Below, one piece after another: positions 52,726 through 61,053 of a stretch of DNA of 64,000 bases. This DNA is from Acetatifactor aquisgranensis. Its GTDB lineage: Bacteria > Bacillota > Clostridia > Lachnospirales > Lachnospiraceae. A program made the position numbers and the translations under genes. The notes beneath the pieces were generated by a model. The model had not been told where the DNA came from. It was given only the letters and a program-made list of their open reading frames with translations, and searched no databases. The stretch spans positions 186,001-250,000 of the forward strand of contig NZ_CALPDH010000001.1 of the NCBI RefSeq assembly GCF_943193215.1. The letters are read 5' to 3'. Each line of letters begins with the position of its first letter. The first letter of the stretch is position 1.

Positions 52726-53370
52726 ATGCTGGACATTTTATTCGTAACAGATTTTGTGTGCCCCTACTGTCTGGTGGCAAAGGTGGCGCTGGAGGAGGCC
52801 CTGAAAGAGACAGGCATCGAGGCTTGTATTCAGGTACAGCCCCTGGAACTGACGCCGGAGCCCGTTGAGCGGGTGGATACCTGCCATGACGAGGTTCGCA
52901 AGAAGCATTACCAGATTCTGGCGGAGCCGGCCGGGGCGCTGGGGCTTGACATGAAGCTGCCTCCCGCGGTCTGCCCCAGGCCTTACACGCGGCTTGCTTT
53001 CGAGGGCTTCTATTTTGCCCGGGAGAAAGGGCTGGAAGAGGTTTATTCCGACTTGGTATACCGAGCTTATTTTGAACAGGAGCAGGATATCGGGGAATTG
53101 GATACCCTGTGTGAAATCGCGGGAATGGCGGGGCTTGCCCGCGATGATTTCAGGCAGGCGCTGATGAAAGGGATTTATACGGGACAGGTGAAAGAGGAGA
53201 CGGCCCGCTCCAGGGATGTGCTGAAAGTAGGAGGTGTCCCTGCCATCTATATCAATGGCGAAAGCGTCTGCGTGGAGAAGTATACTAAAGAAGAGATGAT
53301 TCAGATACTCCGGCAAGGCCAGGCATCCGCGGGAGGCGGATTTGCCTGTGGAGTGGATGGCTGTGGCTGA
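52726..53370 (+). CDS. DsbA/FrnE-family thioredoxin-fold oxidoreductase
   Basis: A 214-residue cytosolic protein with the active-site CPYC at residues 12-15 (FVTDFVCPYCLVAKVAL), the helical insertion typical of FrnE/DsbA (LAFEGFYFAREKGLEEVYSDLVYRAYFEQEQDI), cis-Pro loop VGGVPAIYING and the Cys-containing tail FACGVDGCG. FrnE-like proteins reduce or oxidise protein thiols or act in polyketide or stress pathways. The start is ATG 52726 behind AAGGAGAG. It ends the carbohydrate cluster but may be unrelated to it. Confidence 0.9.
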   Translation: MLDILFVTDFVCPYCLVAKVALEEALKETGIEACIQVQPLELTPEPVERVDTCHDEVRKKHYQILAEPAGALGLDMKLPPAVCPRPYTRLAFEGFYFAREKGLEEVYSDLVYRAYFEQEQDIGELDTLCEIAGMAGLARDDFRQALMKGIYTGQVKEETARSRDVLKVGGVPAIYINGESVCVEKYTKEEMIQILRQGQASAGGGFACGVDGCG

Positions 53371-53463
53371 GAAGCTCTGTGGCACGATGCGCTGGAACAT
53401 GGCATCTGCAGAGGGGATGCGGTCCATGACGGGATTCTGCGGAAAGGGTGGGGTATTGAATAG

Positions 53464-53505
53464 CCGTGGCTCTGGAGTGGCGTTAAGGCCACTCCAGAGC
53501 CACGG
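53464..53505. repeat. perfect 18-bp inverted repeat overlapping the end of the lipoprotein gene
   Basis: The arms 53464-53481 and 53488-53505 are perfectly complementary with a 6-nt loop. The right arm encodes the last residues (VALEWP) of the minus-strand lipoprotein, whose TAA lies in the loop. No T-run occurs on either side, but its place between convergent genes suggests a terminator or RNA end-protecting role. Confidence 0.85.
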
Positions 53506-54430
53506 AACAGTAGCCCAGATACCCGTCCTCTGCCGGTGTCAGATACTCCAGGCTGGAGTGGCTGCGGTCAAAGAGGCTGTGGATGTCCGGCTGGTCTCCG
53601 GGCATGGACTGCCGCAGAACCAGATAGGACACATCGGCGGGAAGAACCAGGGGCTCGCCTGTCTCGGACAGAGTCTCCAGCTGTTCGTCCGACAGGCATG
53701 CAAGCGGCCTGTTCTCCTGATTCATAAGGAACAGTTCCGTCTCCCGGGGAGGCACGGCGGCAACGATATTTATTGTGAAGCGCATGGTCTGAGAGGACTG
53801 TTCTCCGTTTTCGGTCCGGCTGACAGACTCGGAAATGCTGTGGCCCAATTTCTGCCCGTCCACAAAGGAGTCCGTGGATACCCCGGAACCGGCCAGCAGA
53901 TAAATCTGCCCGTCCTCCTGCTGGTAGACAGGATTGAAATAGTATCGGGCAGAAACGGCCGTGGGGACGCAGAGGTCAGCCTCCATGCTCTCCTCCTCAT
54001 CGGATACGTTAAAATGGAGATTTGAGAACGGAAAATCGCATGTGCCGTATCTTGCGGGCTCCTGCGTCTCTTCCTCCGAAATCTGCAGATTGTAGATGCC
54101 GTATCCCTCCAGACCGGGGAAAATGACCACGGAAGGGCTCTCTGCAGAGCTGCTGCAGCAGCCATATATTTTCTCGGGCCCGGTATCCTTTGCAACGATT
54201 TCCCCGCGGGAATTCACTTCCAGGGAGGGGAGGCCCGGTTCGATATAATTTCTGGTCACAAAGACACCGGCCAGCCGGTCTTTTCCTGTGGATACATCCT
54301 CCAGGGCCAGGCTGCAGCCGCTTAAGACAGGGACTGCCGCAAGGCAGATCACCAGGGCAGCTATCCGGGCGGGGGCTCTGAAAAGGGCCAGCCGTATTTT
54401 GCCTGTTTCCCGCATAAGTTTAAGCTTCAT
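53483..54430 (-). CDS. exported lipoprotein of an XRE-regulated operon
   Basis: A 315-residue lipoprotein of no family I recognise. A long N-terminal region (1 to about 22, basic) leads to the hydrophobic IAALVICLAAVPVLSGC with lipidation Cys39. The mature part is beta-rich and acidic (FVTRNYIEPGLPSLEVNSRG, IYLLAGSGVSTDSFVDGQK, FTINIVAAVPPRETELFLMNQ). The start is ATG 54430 behind GAGGAGG, overlapping the regulator gene by 11 bp. It is the third gene of an operon with a membrane protein and an XRE regulator. Function unknown. Confidence 0.8.
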   Translation of the reverse strand: MKLKLMRETGKIRLALFRAPARIAALVICLAAVPVLSGCSLALEDVSTGKDRLAGVFVTRNYIEPGLPSLEVNSRGEIVAKDTGPEKIYGCCSSSAESPSVVIFPGLEGYGIYNLQISEEETQEPARYGTCDFPFSNLHFNVSDEEESMEADLCVPTAVSARYYFNPVYQQEDGQIYLLAGSGVSTDSFVDGQKLGHSISESVSRTENGEQSSQTMRFTINIVAAVPPRETELFLMNQENRPLACLSDEQLETLSETGEPLVLPADVSYLVLRQSMPGDQPDIHSLFDRSHSSLEYLTPAEDGYLGYCSVALEWP

Positions 54431-54656
54431 ATTCCGGTTCCTCCTCATCCGGTTTTCCGTCAAATTTCAAGATATCGCCCACATCGCATTCCAGATAATA
54501 GCATATCTTATTCACCGTGCCGAAGCGGACGCCCTTTGCCCTGCCGCTGCGCAGGATGGACAGGTTCGCCTCCGTGATGCCCACCAGCCGGCACAGTTCC
54601 TTGGAGGTCATATGGCGTTCTTTTAAAATTTCGTCAAGATATATACGTATTGCCAT
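54420..54656 (-). CDS. XRE (Cro/C1-type) regulator, YozG-like
   Basis: A 78-residue protein that is almost entirely a helix-turn-helix: IYLDEILKERHMTSKELCRLVGITEANLSILRSGRAKGVRFGTVNKICYYLECDVGDILKFD. Small regulators of this kind (YozG) typically follow a DUF2975-type membrane protein. It lies 13 bp after that gene and overlaps the lipoprotein gene. It probably binds the palindrome at the operon promoter (55643-55707). Confidence 0.92.
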   Translation of the reverse strand: MAIRIYLDEILKERHMTSKELCRLVGITEANLSILRSGRAKGVRFGTVNKICYYLECDVGDILKFDGKPDEEEPEYEA

Positions 54657-54669
54657 GCTTCCGTCTCCC

Positions 54670-55614
54670 CTAGATGAACATGTCGTTATCTTCCTTCAGG
54701 CGCTTGCTTTCCAGATACAGGAAACTCAGCGTCCGGATGCCCAGCATGACGATGATTTCCCGCAGCGGGAACAGGATTCTGTGGCAGCTGGTCAGGAGGA
54801 ACCGGGAGAGGAGCAGCTGCAGCACGTTAAAGCTTACATTGGCCAGCAGGAGCAACAGCAGCAGCCGTCCGCTGTTCTTTTTCAGCTGTTCCATCCGGAG
54901 ACAGGATTTTGGGCCGAAAGGCTCTTTTTCATAGCAGCGCAGGAAGAGGCCCGTCATGAGAAGCAGGGCAATCTGGGCCACGGCGGGCAGCAGGCCTATG
55001 CCGGACTGAAGGGCCAGGAACAGGGCGCTGACTGTGAGCAGGAAATCGCCGGAACCGGTGTTGTTTTCCTGCAAAGCGGCCAGGGACTCTCTGAATTCTG
55101 TGACGCCCTCTGCCACAAGGCTCACGGCCAGAGCCAGCGCGTATAGATTCAGCAGCATGCGCAGCAGGAGCAGCAGCTTCCTCTGGAAATGCCTTTCTCC
55201 CCCGGGAAGATTCTCTCCTATAGGAAGCTCCGGAAGCCTGCCCGCCATGGAAGACTCCGTTTCCATGCGAAGCAGGAAGCGCAGCAGCAGCCAGGTCAGC
55301 AGCAGACTGTCGATGACGGCGGCCAGGGCATATTTGGCATTCCCGCCTGTGGGGATCGGGGACAGATAGCGGTCCATATAAGAGGGGTTTATGAAAAACC
55401 ACAGCCCGACGAAGAGCGCCGCCGACAGGACGGCCAGCAGGAAATCTGTCCTGTGGCCCATGCGCCTGTACAGGAGAAAGGCAGCGGCAATCAGAGGGAG
55501 AGCGCCGAGAGCGATGAACAGAATCCAAGCGGCCGCATTGCCCATGCCGCCGGACAGGGAAAGGCGGCGCAGGGCCAGGCCCAGCTGTTCCCAGGGAAAA
55601 GTGATATAGTCCAT
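54670..55614 (-). CDS. multi-span membrane protein, DUF2975-like C-terminal half
   Basis: A 314-residue protein with about seven or eight membrane spans. The second half (from about residue 140) resembles DUF2975, including the cytosolic ending YLESKRLKEDNDMFI. The first half (three or four spans) is extra compared with typical 150-180-residue DUF2975 proteins. It is the first gene of an operon with the XRE regulator and a lipoprotein, starting at ATG 55614 behind TGAGG. The operon may sense or respond to a membrane condition; no function is known. Confidence 0.75.
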   Translation of the reverse strand: MDYITFPWEQLGLALRRLSLSGGMGNAAAWILFIALGALPLIAAAFLLYRRMGHRTDFLLAVLSAALFVGLWFFINPSYMDRYLSPIPTGGNAKYALAAVIDSLLLTWLLLRFLLRMETESSMAGRLPELPIGENLPGGERHFQRKLLLLLRMLLNLYALALAVSLVAEGVTEFRESLAALQENNTGSGDFLLTVSALFLALQSGIGLLPAVAQIALLLMTGLFLRCYEKEPFGPKSCLRMEQLKKNSGRLLLLLLLANVSFNVLQLLLSRFLLTSCHRILFPLREIIVMLGIRTLSFLYLESKRLKEDNDMFI

Positions 55615-55642
55615 GTCCGTACCTCATAGTTTTCAAAGTCTG

Positions 55643-55707
55643 AAATTATTGTTTTGCGATAATTCTGAAAACAGAGTATCACAGAAATTATCGTTTGTCA
55701 ATAATTT
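55643..55707 (-). promoter_or_regulatory. 65-bp palindromic operator covering the XRE operon promoter
   Basis: The two halves mirror each other: AAATTATTG-TTTTGCGATAATTCTG on the left, and the complement AAAATTATTGACAAACGATAATTTCTG from the right. The core is CGATAATT(T)CTG on both strands around a 14-nt centre. It spans both promoter boxes, so binding by the XRE protein should block transcription. Confidence 0.7.
55673..55701 (-). promoter_or_regulatory. promoter of the XRE operon
   Basis: Minus-strand TTGACA and TACTCT with a 17-bp spacer and an extended -10 (TGATACTCT), wholly inside the 65-bp palindrome. Confidence 0.65.
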
Positions 55708-55719
55708 TGAGGCCGAAAA

Positions 55720-57114
55720 TTACATCAGAAATCTGGCCCAGTACGCCAGACGGTAAAGAAGTTTAAGCCGGAATTCTTTCCCGGAGGAAAGAGGCTGGGG
55801 AATCTGGCCCTCCGCCAGATCGTAGGAGTCCGCATCGATGACTTTCAGGGCCTCCCGCTCATAAGCCCCCATTTCTTCCCGGAGAATGGCATTCAGTTCC
55901 GGGCTGTCTATGACCAGCATCAGCTCCGTGTCCAGATAGGCGCTGCGCATATCCCAGTTGAAAGAGCCGATGGCAGAAAGGCGGTCGTCCACGGTAAAGC
56001 ATTTCCCGTGATAGGAGACACCGCTGTCGTACTCCGACATATTGACGCCGCTGTCCAGCAGTTTTTCTTTATTGATATAGTAGTCCATGGCCCCGAAGGG
56101 ATTTCCGTTGTTGGCCACGGAATTGGTCATCATATGTACCTCCGGCACCTGGGCGCAGATGTCCGAGAGCTGTCCCAGCATCCAGTCGTCGCACAGGATA
56201 TAGGGAGTATGGATGAAGACGGATTCCTGTGCCTGTTCCATCAGTTCCGTGATGGAATAGAAGACCACGGGCTCCTTGGCGCGGGTGTGGACCGGGTTGG
56301 ACACCAGCCGGATCCGGCGGGCCGGGACGGTCAGTTCCCTGTAGTCCACAGGCTGGAACCAGTCGGCATGTTCCTCCTGCATCTGGCTGTAAAGGGCCTG
56401 GAGGTCGCCCTGTTTTTTGGTGCTTCCTCCGCTGACGGCATGGCAGGCATCCAGCTCCCAGACGGATTCAAAATATTCCCGCAGCTGCTCCATGGAAGAG
56501 AAATCCTCCCCCTCCTCGCAGCAGACCAGCACATCCCAGTCGTAGTTCTTGTAGCCGTCATGGTCCCCCAGAAAAAAGTCATAGCAGTTCCTGCCGCCCA
56601 GGATGTAGGCTGTTCGGTCTGCCATCAGATATTTATCGTGGAGCCGTCCCATGAATTCCCAGGGCTTGAGGGGATTTAAGGGGTTATAGATTTTGAATTC
56701 CACGTTTTCGTTCTCAGTCAGCGCATAAAACCAGGAATTTCCAAGGATTCCCGTGGCATAGGAAATGCCGTCCACCAGGATGCTCACATGTACCCCGCGC
56801 CCGGCCGCCTGATACAGTGCGGCCAGCAGCATTCTGCCGCTGACATCCGCGTTGAAGTCGAAAGTGCTCAGGATGATTTCATCTTCTGCCTGGGAGATCA
56901 GGCGGATACGCTCGGCCAGGGCTTCGCCGTTGTCAGAAATAACCATAGCTCGTTCGCAAGTGTCCGTATTTCCGTAAAAGCCGGAGGCGGAGAATTGCTC
57001 CATGGTATCCGCCGTGACGGCAGGCTGTCTGGAGTAGGGGAGCACTATGGCGCAGGCATAGGCCAGAAGCAGGAGAAGTATGATGCATATTTTCCGCAAT
57101 CTGTGTTTTTTCAT
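55720..57114 (-). CDS. phospholipase D-like protein (cardiolipin synthase type)
   Basis: A 464-residue protein with one N-terminal membrane anchor (ICIILLLLLAYACAIVLPY) and two PLD motifs: HDKYLMADRTAYILGGRN in the first half, and HGKCFTVDDRLSAIGSFNWD near residue 365; both are complete HxKx4D. Such enzymes make cardiolipin from phosphatidylglycerol or transfer other phosphatidyl groups at the outer face of the membrane. Only one anchor span instead of two sets it apart from classic Cls. The start is ATG 57114 behind AAGAGG. Upstream of it is the ClpS promoter region on the other strand. Confidence 0.87.
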   Translation of the reverse strand: MKKHRLRKICIILLLLLAYACAIVLPYSRQPAVTADTMEQFSASGFYGNTDTCERAMVISDNGEALAERIRLISQAEDEIILSTFDFNADVSGRMLLAALYQAAGRGVHVSILVDGISYATGILGNSWFYALTENENVEFKIYNPLNPLKPWEFMGRLHDKYLMADRTAYILGGRNCYDFFLGDHDGYKNYDWDVLVCCEEGEDFSSMEQLREYFESVWELDACHAVSGGSTKKQGDLQALYSQMQEEHADWFQPVDYRELTVPARRIRLVSNPVHTRAKEPVVFYSITELMEQAQESVFIHTPYILCDDWMLGQLSDICAQVPEVHMMTNSVANNGNPFGAMDYYINKEKLLDSGVNMSEYDSGVSYHGKCFTVDDRLSAIGSFNWDMRSAYLDTELMLVIDSPELNAILREEMGAYEREALKVIDADSYDLAEGQIPQPLSSGKEFRLKLLYRLAYWARFLM

Positions 57115-57217
57115 GGACAGACACCTCTTTTTGTTCCGCTGTAATGTTTTTTGGGGTTTCTGATTCAAATATACATCAAATGAGGGGATGGGGCAATGGG
57201 AAAGGGAAAAGAAAGAA

Positions 57218-57246
57218 TTGCTATTTTCCCCGCAAGGATTTATACT
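57218..57246 (+). promoter_or_regulatory. sigma-A promoter of clpS-clpA-aat
   Basis: TTGCTA and TATACT with a 17-bp spacer, about 50 nt before clpS. Confidence 0.7.
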
Positions 57247-57294
57247 AGGAAGAAGTAAAGAAATGGATGACAGAAAAGGAATCAGGAAAACATT

Positions 57295-57594
57295 ATGTCA
57301 GTACAGGGACAGACAAGAGAAAAGACAAGAATCAATATACGGGAGCCGAAGCATTACCGGGTGGTCATGCACAATGACGACTTCACCACCATGGAGTTCG
57401 TGGTGGAGGTGCTGATTGACATCTTCCACAAAAGCGTTCCGGAGGCGGAGCGGCTGATGCTGATGGTGCATGAAAGCGGCCGGGCGGTGATAGGAGCCTA
57501 TCCTTATGACATCGCAGTGACAAAGGTGCAGACAGCCTTAGGGTTGGCAAAGGAGCAGGGCTACCCTTTCCGGATGACAGTGGAGGAGGCGTGA
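57295..57594 (+). CDS. clpS: ClpS, N-degron adaptor of ClpA
   Basis: A 99-residue adaptor that delivers proteins with destabilising N-terminal residues to the ClpAP protease. The family core is clear: YRVVMHNDDFTTMEFVVEVLIDIFHKSVPEAERLMLMVHESGRAVIGAYPYDIAVTKV, holding the N-degron pocket residues (HNDD, then the later MVH) and the conserved GAYPYDIAVTK. The start is ATG 57295 behind AGGAAA. It lies directly before clpA, with aat next, so the three act together. Confidence 0.95.
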   Translation: MSVQGQTREKTRINIREPKHYRVVMHNDDFTTMEFVVEVLIDIFHKSVPEAERLMLMVHESGRAVIGAYPYDIAVTKVQTALGLAKEQGYPFRMTVEEA

Positions 57595-57596
57595 AT

Positions 57597-60209
57597 ATGT
57601 ACGTATCAAGCGAAGTGGCGGAACTCATTGAAAAGGCCTTTTCCACGGCAAAGGCTGCCCGCTTTGAATATGTGACGCCGGAAGTGGCGCTGTACGCGGC
57701 CTGCCAGAACCCGGTGTTCGCCAGGGCCTTTGAAAACTGCGGCGGGAACCTGAGAGAGCTGGATATGGATCTGCGGAATTATCTGGAGGAATATATGGAA
57801 CAGGGGGCGGATTCCGGGCAGGAGCCCCAGCTTTCCCAGGGCATGGGGGATGTGATGGCCCATGGGTGGGAGACTTCCCGGAACAGCGACAAGCCGATGA
57901 TGGAGCTGCCCCATCTCATCTCGGCCATGTATGGGCTCACAGAGAGTTACGCGGTCTATTTCCTGCGGAAACAGGGAGTGGAGCGGGTGGATTTGCTGCA
58001 GGAGATGACTGTGGCTTACGAGGAGATTTCCCTGGAAAAAAAGCGTGGCAAAAATGCCGCCGGGAGAAAGGCGTATCAGACAGCTCCGGCCGCACCGGGC
58101 GGCAAAGGACGGCAATCTGTCGGTCCGGAGGATGAGGAAACGGGCTTTGGCAAGGAATCAGGCATGGAGGATGAGGTCGGGACAGATGGCGAGGAAGACT
58201 GGGGCGATGAGGAAGACGGCGAAGCGTCGGCTCAGGACAACTTCTGGCAGCAGTACGCCACCTGCCTGAACGACGGGCTGGAGGGGACGAATCCTCTGAT
58301 CGGCCGGGCGGAGGAGCTGGAGCGGACCATGCAGATTCTCTGCCGGAAAGAGAAGAACAACCCCCTGCACATCGGAGAGCCCGGCGTGGGCAAGACCGCC
58401 ATCACGTACGGTCTGGCCAGGCTTTTGAACGAGGGAAAGGTTCCCGCGCCCCTGGCGGGAGCAAGGATTTTTGCCCTGGATCTGGGCAGCCTGCTGGCCG
58501 GCACCCAGTACCGGGGAGATTTCGAGAAGCGCTTCAAGCGGGTCATGGACAGCATCGCCCGACAGGAGAAGCCCATCGTCTACATCGATGAGATTCATAA
58601 CATCGTAGGGGCAGGCGCGGTGAACGGAGGGAGCTTCGATATCTCTAACATGCTCAAGCCCTATCTGGCCCGGGGGCATATCCGCTTCATCGGAGCCACC
58701 ACCTATGAGGAGTACAAGAAGCATTTCGAGAAAAACAAAAGTCTGGTCAGGCGTTTCCGGAACATCGATATCAAAGAGCCGGAAACCGCGGACGCCGTCC
58801 GGATTCTGGAGGGGCTGCGGGAGAATTATGAATCGTTCCACGGTGTCCGCTATGAGGTGGGCGTGCTGGAATACGCGGTGGAGATGAGCGCGAAATATAT
58901 CAATGAGCGCTATCTGCCGGATAAGGCGATTGATTTGATTGATGAGGCCGGCGCTTATCGCAGGATTCACCCCATGGGAGAGGAGTCTGCGGGACTGCCG
59001 GACAAAACACCGTGGGAAATGCAGCCTGTAGGACAGAGGGGAGAGGGCGTTTCCAGAGAGGGGGATATCCCGGTGGATTCCCGGGCAGCGGAGGGGAATG
59101 TCCAAAAAGTCGATTCGGGGGCCGCGCCGCCGCAGGAGGACGGCTGCCTGCCGGATGATGGGGCATCAGGCAGAGCGGGAACCATACAGACAGTGAACCG
59201 TAAGCTGATTGACGAAATATTATCCAGAACATGCCAGATTCCCAAACAGGTAGTGGAGAGCGATGAGACCGCCGCCCTTGCCACGTTGGAAGGACGCCTG
59301 AAAGCAAAGGTCTTCGGCCAGGAGGAGGCCATCTCCCAGGTGGTCAATGCCGTGAAGTTCTCCAGGGCAGGCCTTTTGGAGGAGGGCAAGCCCCTGGCGA
59401 GCCTCCTGTTCGTGGGCCCCACGGGCGTGGGCAAGACGGAGATTGCGAAGAGCCTTGCGGCGGAGCTGGGCATCCGGCTGATTCGATTTGACATGAGCGA
59501 ATACGGGGAGAAGCATGCCGTGGCCAAGCTGATAGGCGCGCCGGCAGGATATGTGGGCTACGAGGAGGGAGGTCTCCTCACGGAGGAGATTCGGAAGAAT
59601 CCCCACGCGGTGCTCCTGCTGGACGAGATTGAAAAGGCCCACCCGGATATCTACAATATCCTGCTACAGGCCATGGATTATGCCACGTTGACGGACAATC
59701 AGGGCAGGAAAGCGGACTTCCGCAATGTCATCATCATCATGACCTCCAATGCGGGAGCCAGCCGGATCGGAAAGCACGGAATCGGCTTCCAGGGCCAGGA
59801 TGTTGGCAGCGATGTCATTTTAGAGGAAGTGAAGCGAATCTTCCAGCCGGAGTTCCGCAACCGTCTGAACCGGATTGTGGTTTTCCGGGGTATGGACGGG
59901 AAGATGGCGGAGCAGATTGTGGAGAGGAAGCTGGGAGAGCTGGCGAAAATGCTTCTTCGCAAAAACGTACATTTCTGCGCGGATGAACGAGCAAAGAAAC
60001 TGACGGAAAAGAAAGGCATCAGCGCGGAATTCGGCGCCCGTGAGATAGAGCGGGTGATTCAGGGAGAAGTCAAGCCGCTGCTGGTGGACGAGATTTTGTT
60101 CGGAGCGCTGAAAGACGGGGGGACCTGTACCCTGACGGAGGCGGACGGGAAGTTCGGGCTTATGCTTTCCCCTGGAAAAGAAAGCGGCATTTCAGGGAGG
60201 GAGAGATGA
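57597..60209 (+). CDS. clpA: ClpA, AAA+ unfoldase of the Clp protease
   Basis: An 870-residue double-ring unfoldase. The Clp N domain (1 to about 150) is followed by an acidic linker (about 150-215, many Asp/Glu). D1 has Walker A GEPGVGKT (about 260-267) and VYIDEIHNIVG; D2 has GPTGVGKT (about 607-614) and LLLDEIEKAHPD. A second, low-complexity insertion of about 75 residues lies near 455-530. The ClpP-docking IGF loop (HGIGFQGQ) is present. E. coli ClpA is 758 residues; the excess is in the two insertions. The start is ATG 57597 behind GGAGG (GTG 57591 is possible). No M domain, so it is not ClpC/ClpB. Confidence 0.95.
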   Translation: MYVSSEVAELIEKAFSTAKAARFEYVTPEVALYAACQNPVFARAFENCGGNLRELDMDLRNYLEEYMEQGADSGQEPQLSQGMGDVMAHGWETSRNSDKPMMELPHLISAMYGLTESYAVYFLRKQGVERVDLLQEMTVAYEEISLEKKRGKNAAGRKAYQTAPAAPGGKGRQSVGPEDEETGFGKESGMEDEVGTDGEEDWGDEEDGEASAQDNFWQQYATCLNDGLEGTNPLIGRAEELERTMQILCRKEKNNPLHIGEPGVGKTAITYGLARLLNEGKVPAPLAGARIFALDLGSLLAGTQYRGDFEKRFKRVMDSIARQEKPIVYIDEIHNIVGAGAVNGGSFDISNMLKPYLARGHIRFIGATTYEEYKKHFEKNKSLVRRFRNIDIKEPETADAVRILEGLRENYESFHGVRYEVGVLEYAVEMSAKYINERYLPDKAIDLIDEAGAYRRIHPMGEESAGLPDKTPWEMQPVGQRGEGVSREGDIPVDSRAAEGNVQKVDSGAAPPQEDGCLPDDGASGRAGTIQTVNRKLIDEILSRTCQIPKQVVESDETAALATLEGRLKAKVFGQEEAISQVVNAVKFSRAGLLEEGKPLASLLFVGPTGVGKTEIAKSLAAELGIRLIRFDMSEYGEKHAVAKLIGAPAGYVGYEEGGLLTEEIRKNPHAVLLLDEIEKAHPDIYNILLQAMDYATLTDNQGRKADFRNVIIIMTSNAGASRIGKHGIGFQGQDVGSDVILEEVKRIFQPEFRNRLNRIVVFRGMDGKMAEQIVERKLGELAKMLLRKNVHFCADERAKKLTEKKGISAEFGAREIERVIQGEVKPLLVDEILFGALKDGGTCTLTEADGKFGLMLSPGKESGISGRER

Positions 60210-60212
60210 CAT

Positions 60213-60866
60213 ATGCCTGTCTATCGGCTGAATGAGGGGGAGATTTCTTTTCCCAGTCCCATGTATGCCCGCCGGGACGGCCTGCTGGCGGTGGGCGGGG
60301 ATCTGACTGTGGAGCGGCTTCTGCTGGCCTACACCCATGGGATTTTTCCCTGGTATGACCCGGGGGAGGAGATATTGTGGTGGTGTCCCAGAGAGAGATT
60401 CGTGATTTTCCCGGAGGAGATACATATTTCCCATTCCATGCGGAAATATTGGAAGAAGCATAAACTCAGGCTGGAACTGAACCGGGATTTCGCGGACACC
60501 ATGCACCGGTGCCGTACCATGAGGGAATTTAAGGAGGGCACATGGATTTCTGATGAGATGGAGGAGGCTTATCTGCGGCTCCATGAATCGGGATATGCCG
60601 TCAGCGCGGAGGTGTCGGAGGACGGCCAGCTGGCGGGAGGCCTGTACGGGGTGTCCATCGGCAGGTGCTTTTTCGGGGAGAGCATGTTCTCGGAAAAGGA
60701 GAACGGCTCCAAGGCGGCTCTGATTGCCTTTGCCAGGCTGCTGGAGCGCAGCCGCTTCCTGTTCATGGACTGCCAGTTCCATACGGAGCATCTGGAGAGC
60801 ATGGGCGGCAGATATATTTCCTGGGAGGAATATGACAGGATGCTGGCGGAGGGCACGGGACGGTGA
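60213..60866 (+). CDS. aat: leucyl/phenylalanyl-tRNA--protein transferase
   Basis: Adds Leu or Phe to the N-terminus of proteins starting with Arg or Lys, creating the degron that ClpS reads. The 217-residue enzyme has FPSPMYARRDGLLAVGGDLTVERLLLAYTHGIFPWY, WWCPRERFVIFP, GTWISDEMEEAYLRLHESGYAVSAEV, GGLYGVSIGRCFFGESMFS and FMDCQFHTEHLESMGG. The frame starts at ATG 60213, 4 nt after clpA stops, so it is in the same operon. Confidence 0.96.
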   Translation: MPVYRLNEGEISFPSPMYARRDGLLAVGGDLTVERLLLAYTHGIFPWYDPGEEILWWCPRERFVIFPEEIHISHSMRKYWKKHKLRLELNRDFADTMHRCRTMREFKEGTWISDEMEEAYLRLHESGYAVSAEVSEDGQLAGGLYGVSIGRCFFGESMFSEKENGSKAALIAFARLLERSRFLFMDCQFHTEHLESMGGRYISWEEYDRMLAEGTGR

Positions 60867-60981
60867 GCGAGAGGAAATCGAAATATACCGCAGGCCGCCG
60901 GGAGTCGTGCAAGTTTTATGGGAGTGCGGTATTGAAAACAAAAATTAACGGATAAAAGCGCATATCCGAAAGGAGAGACTT

Positions 60982-61053
60982 ATGAATAAATTGACGGGGT
61001 TGCTTTGCGGGGCGGAAAAATCCGCGGACAGGGAAGCGGGGTGCAGAAGATGA
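60982..61053 (+). CDS. 23-codon leader peptide overlapping murT
   Basis: Starts at ATG 60982 with the best ribosome-binding site in the area (AAAGGAGAG, 9 nt upstream) and reads MNKLTGLLCGAEKSADREAGCRR before TGA. Its stop codon overlaps the murT start as ATGA (61050-61053), while murT itself has a weak site. This points to translational coupling; the peptide resembles nothing I know. Confidence 0.55.
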   Translation: MNKLTGLLCGAEKSADREAGCRR

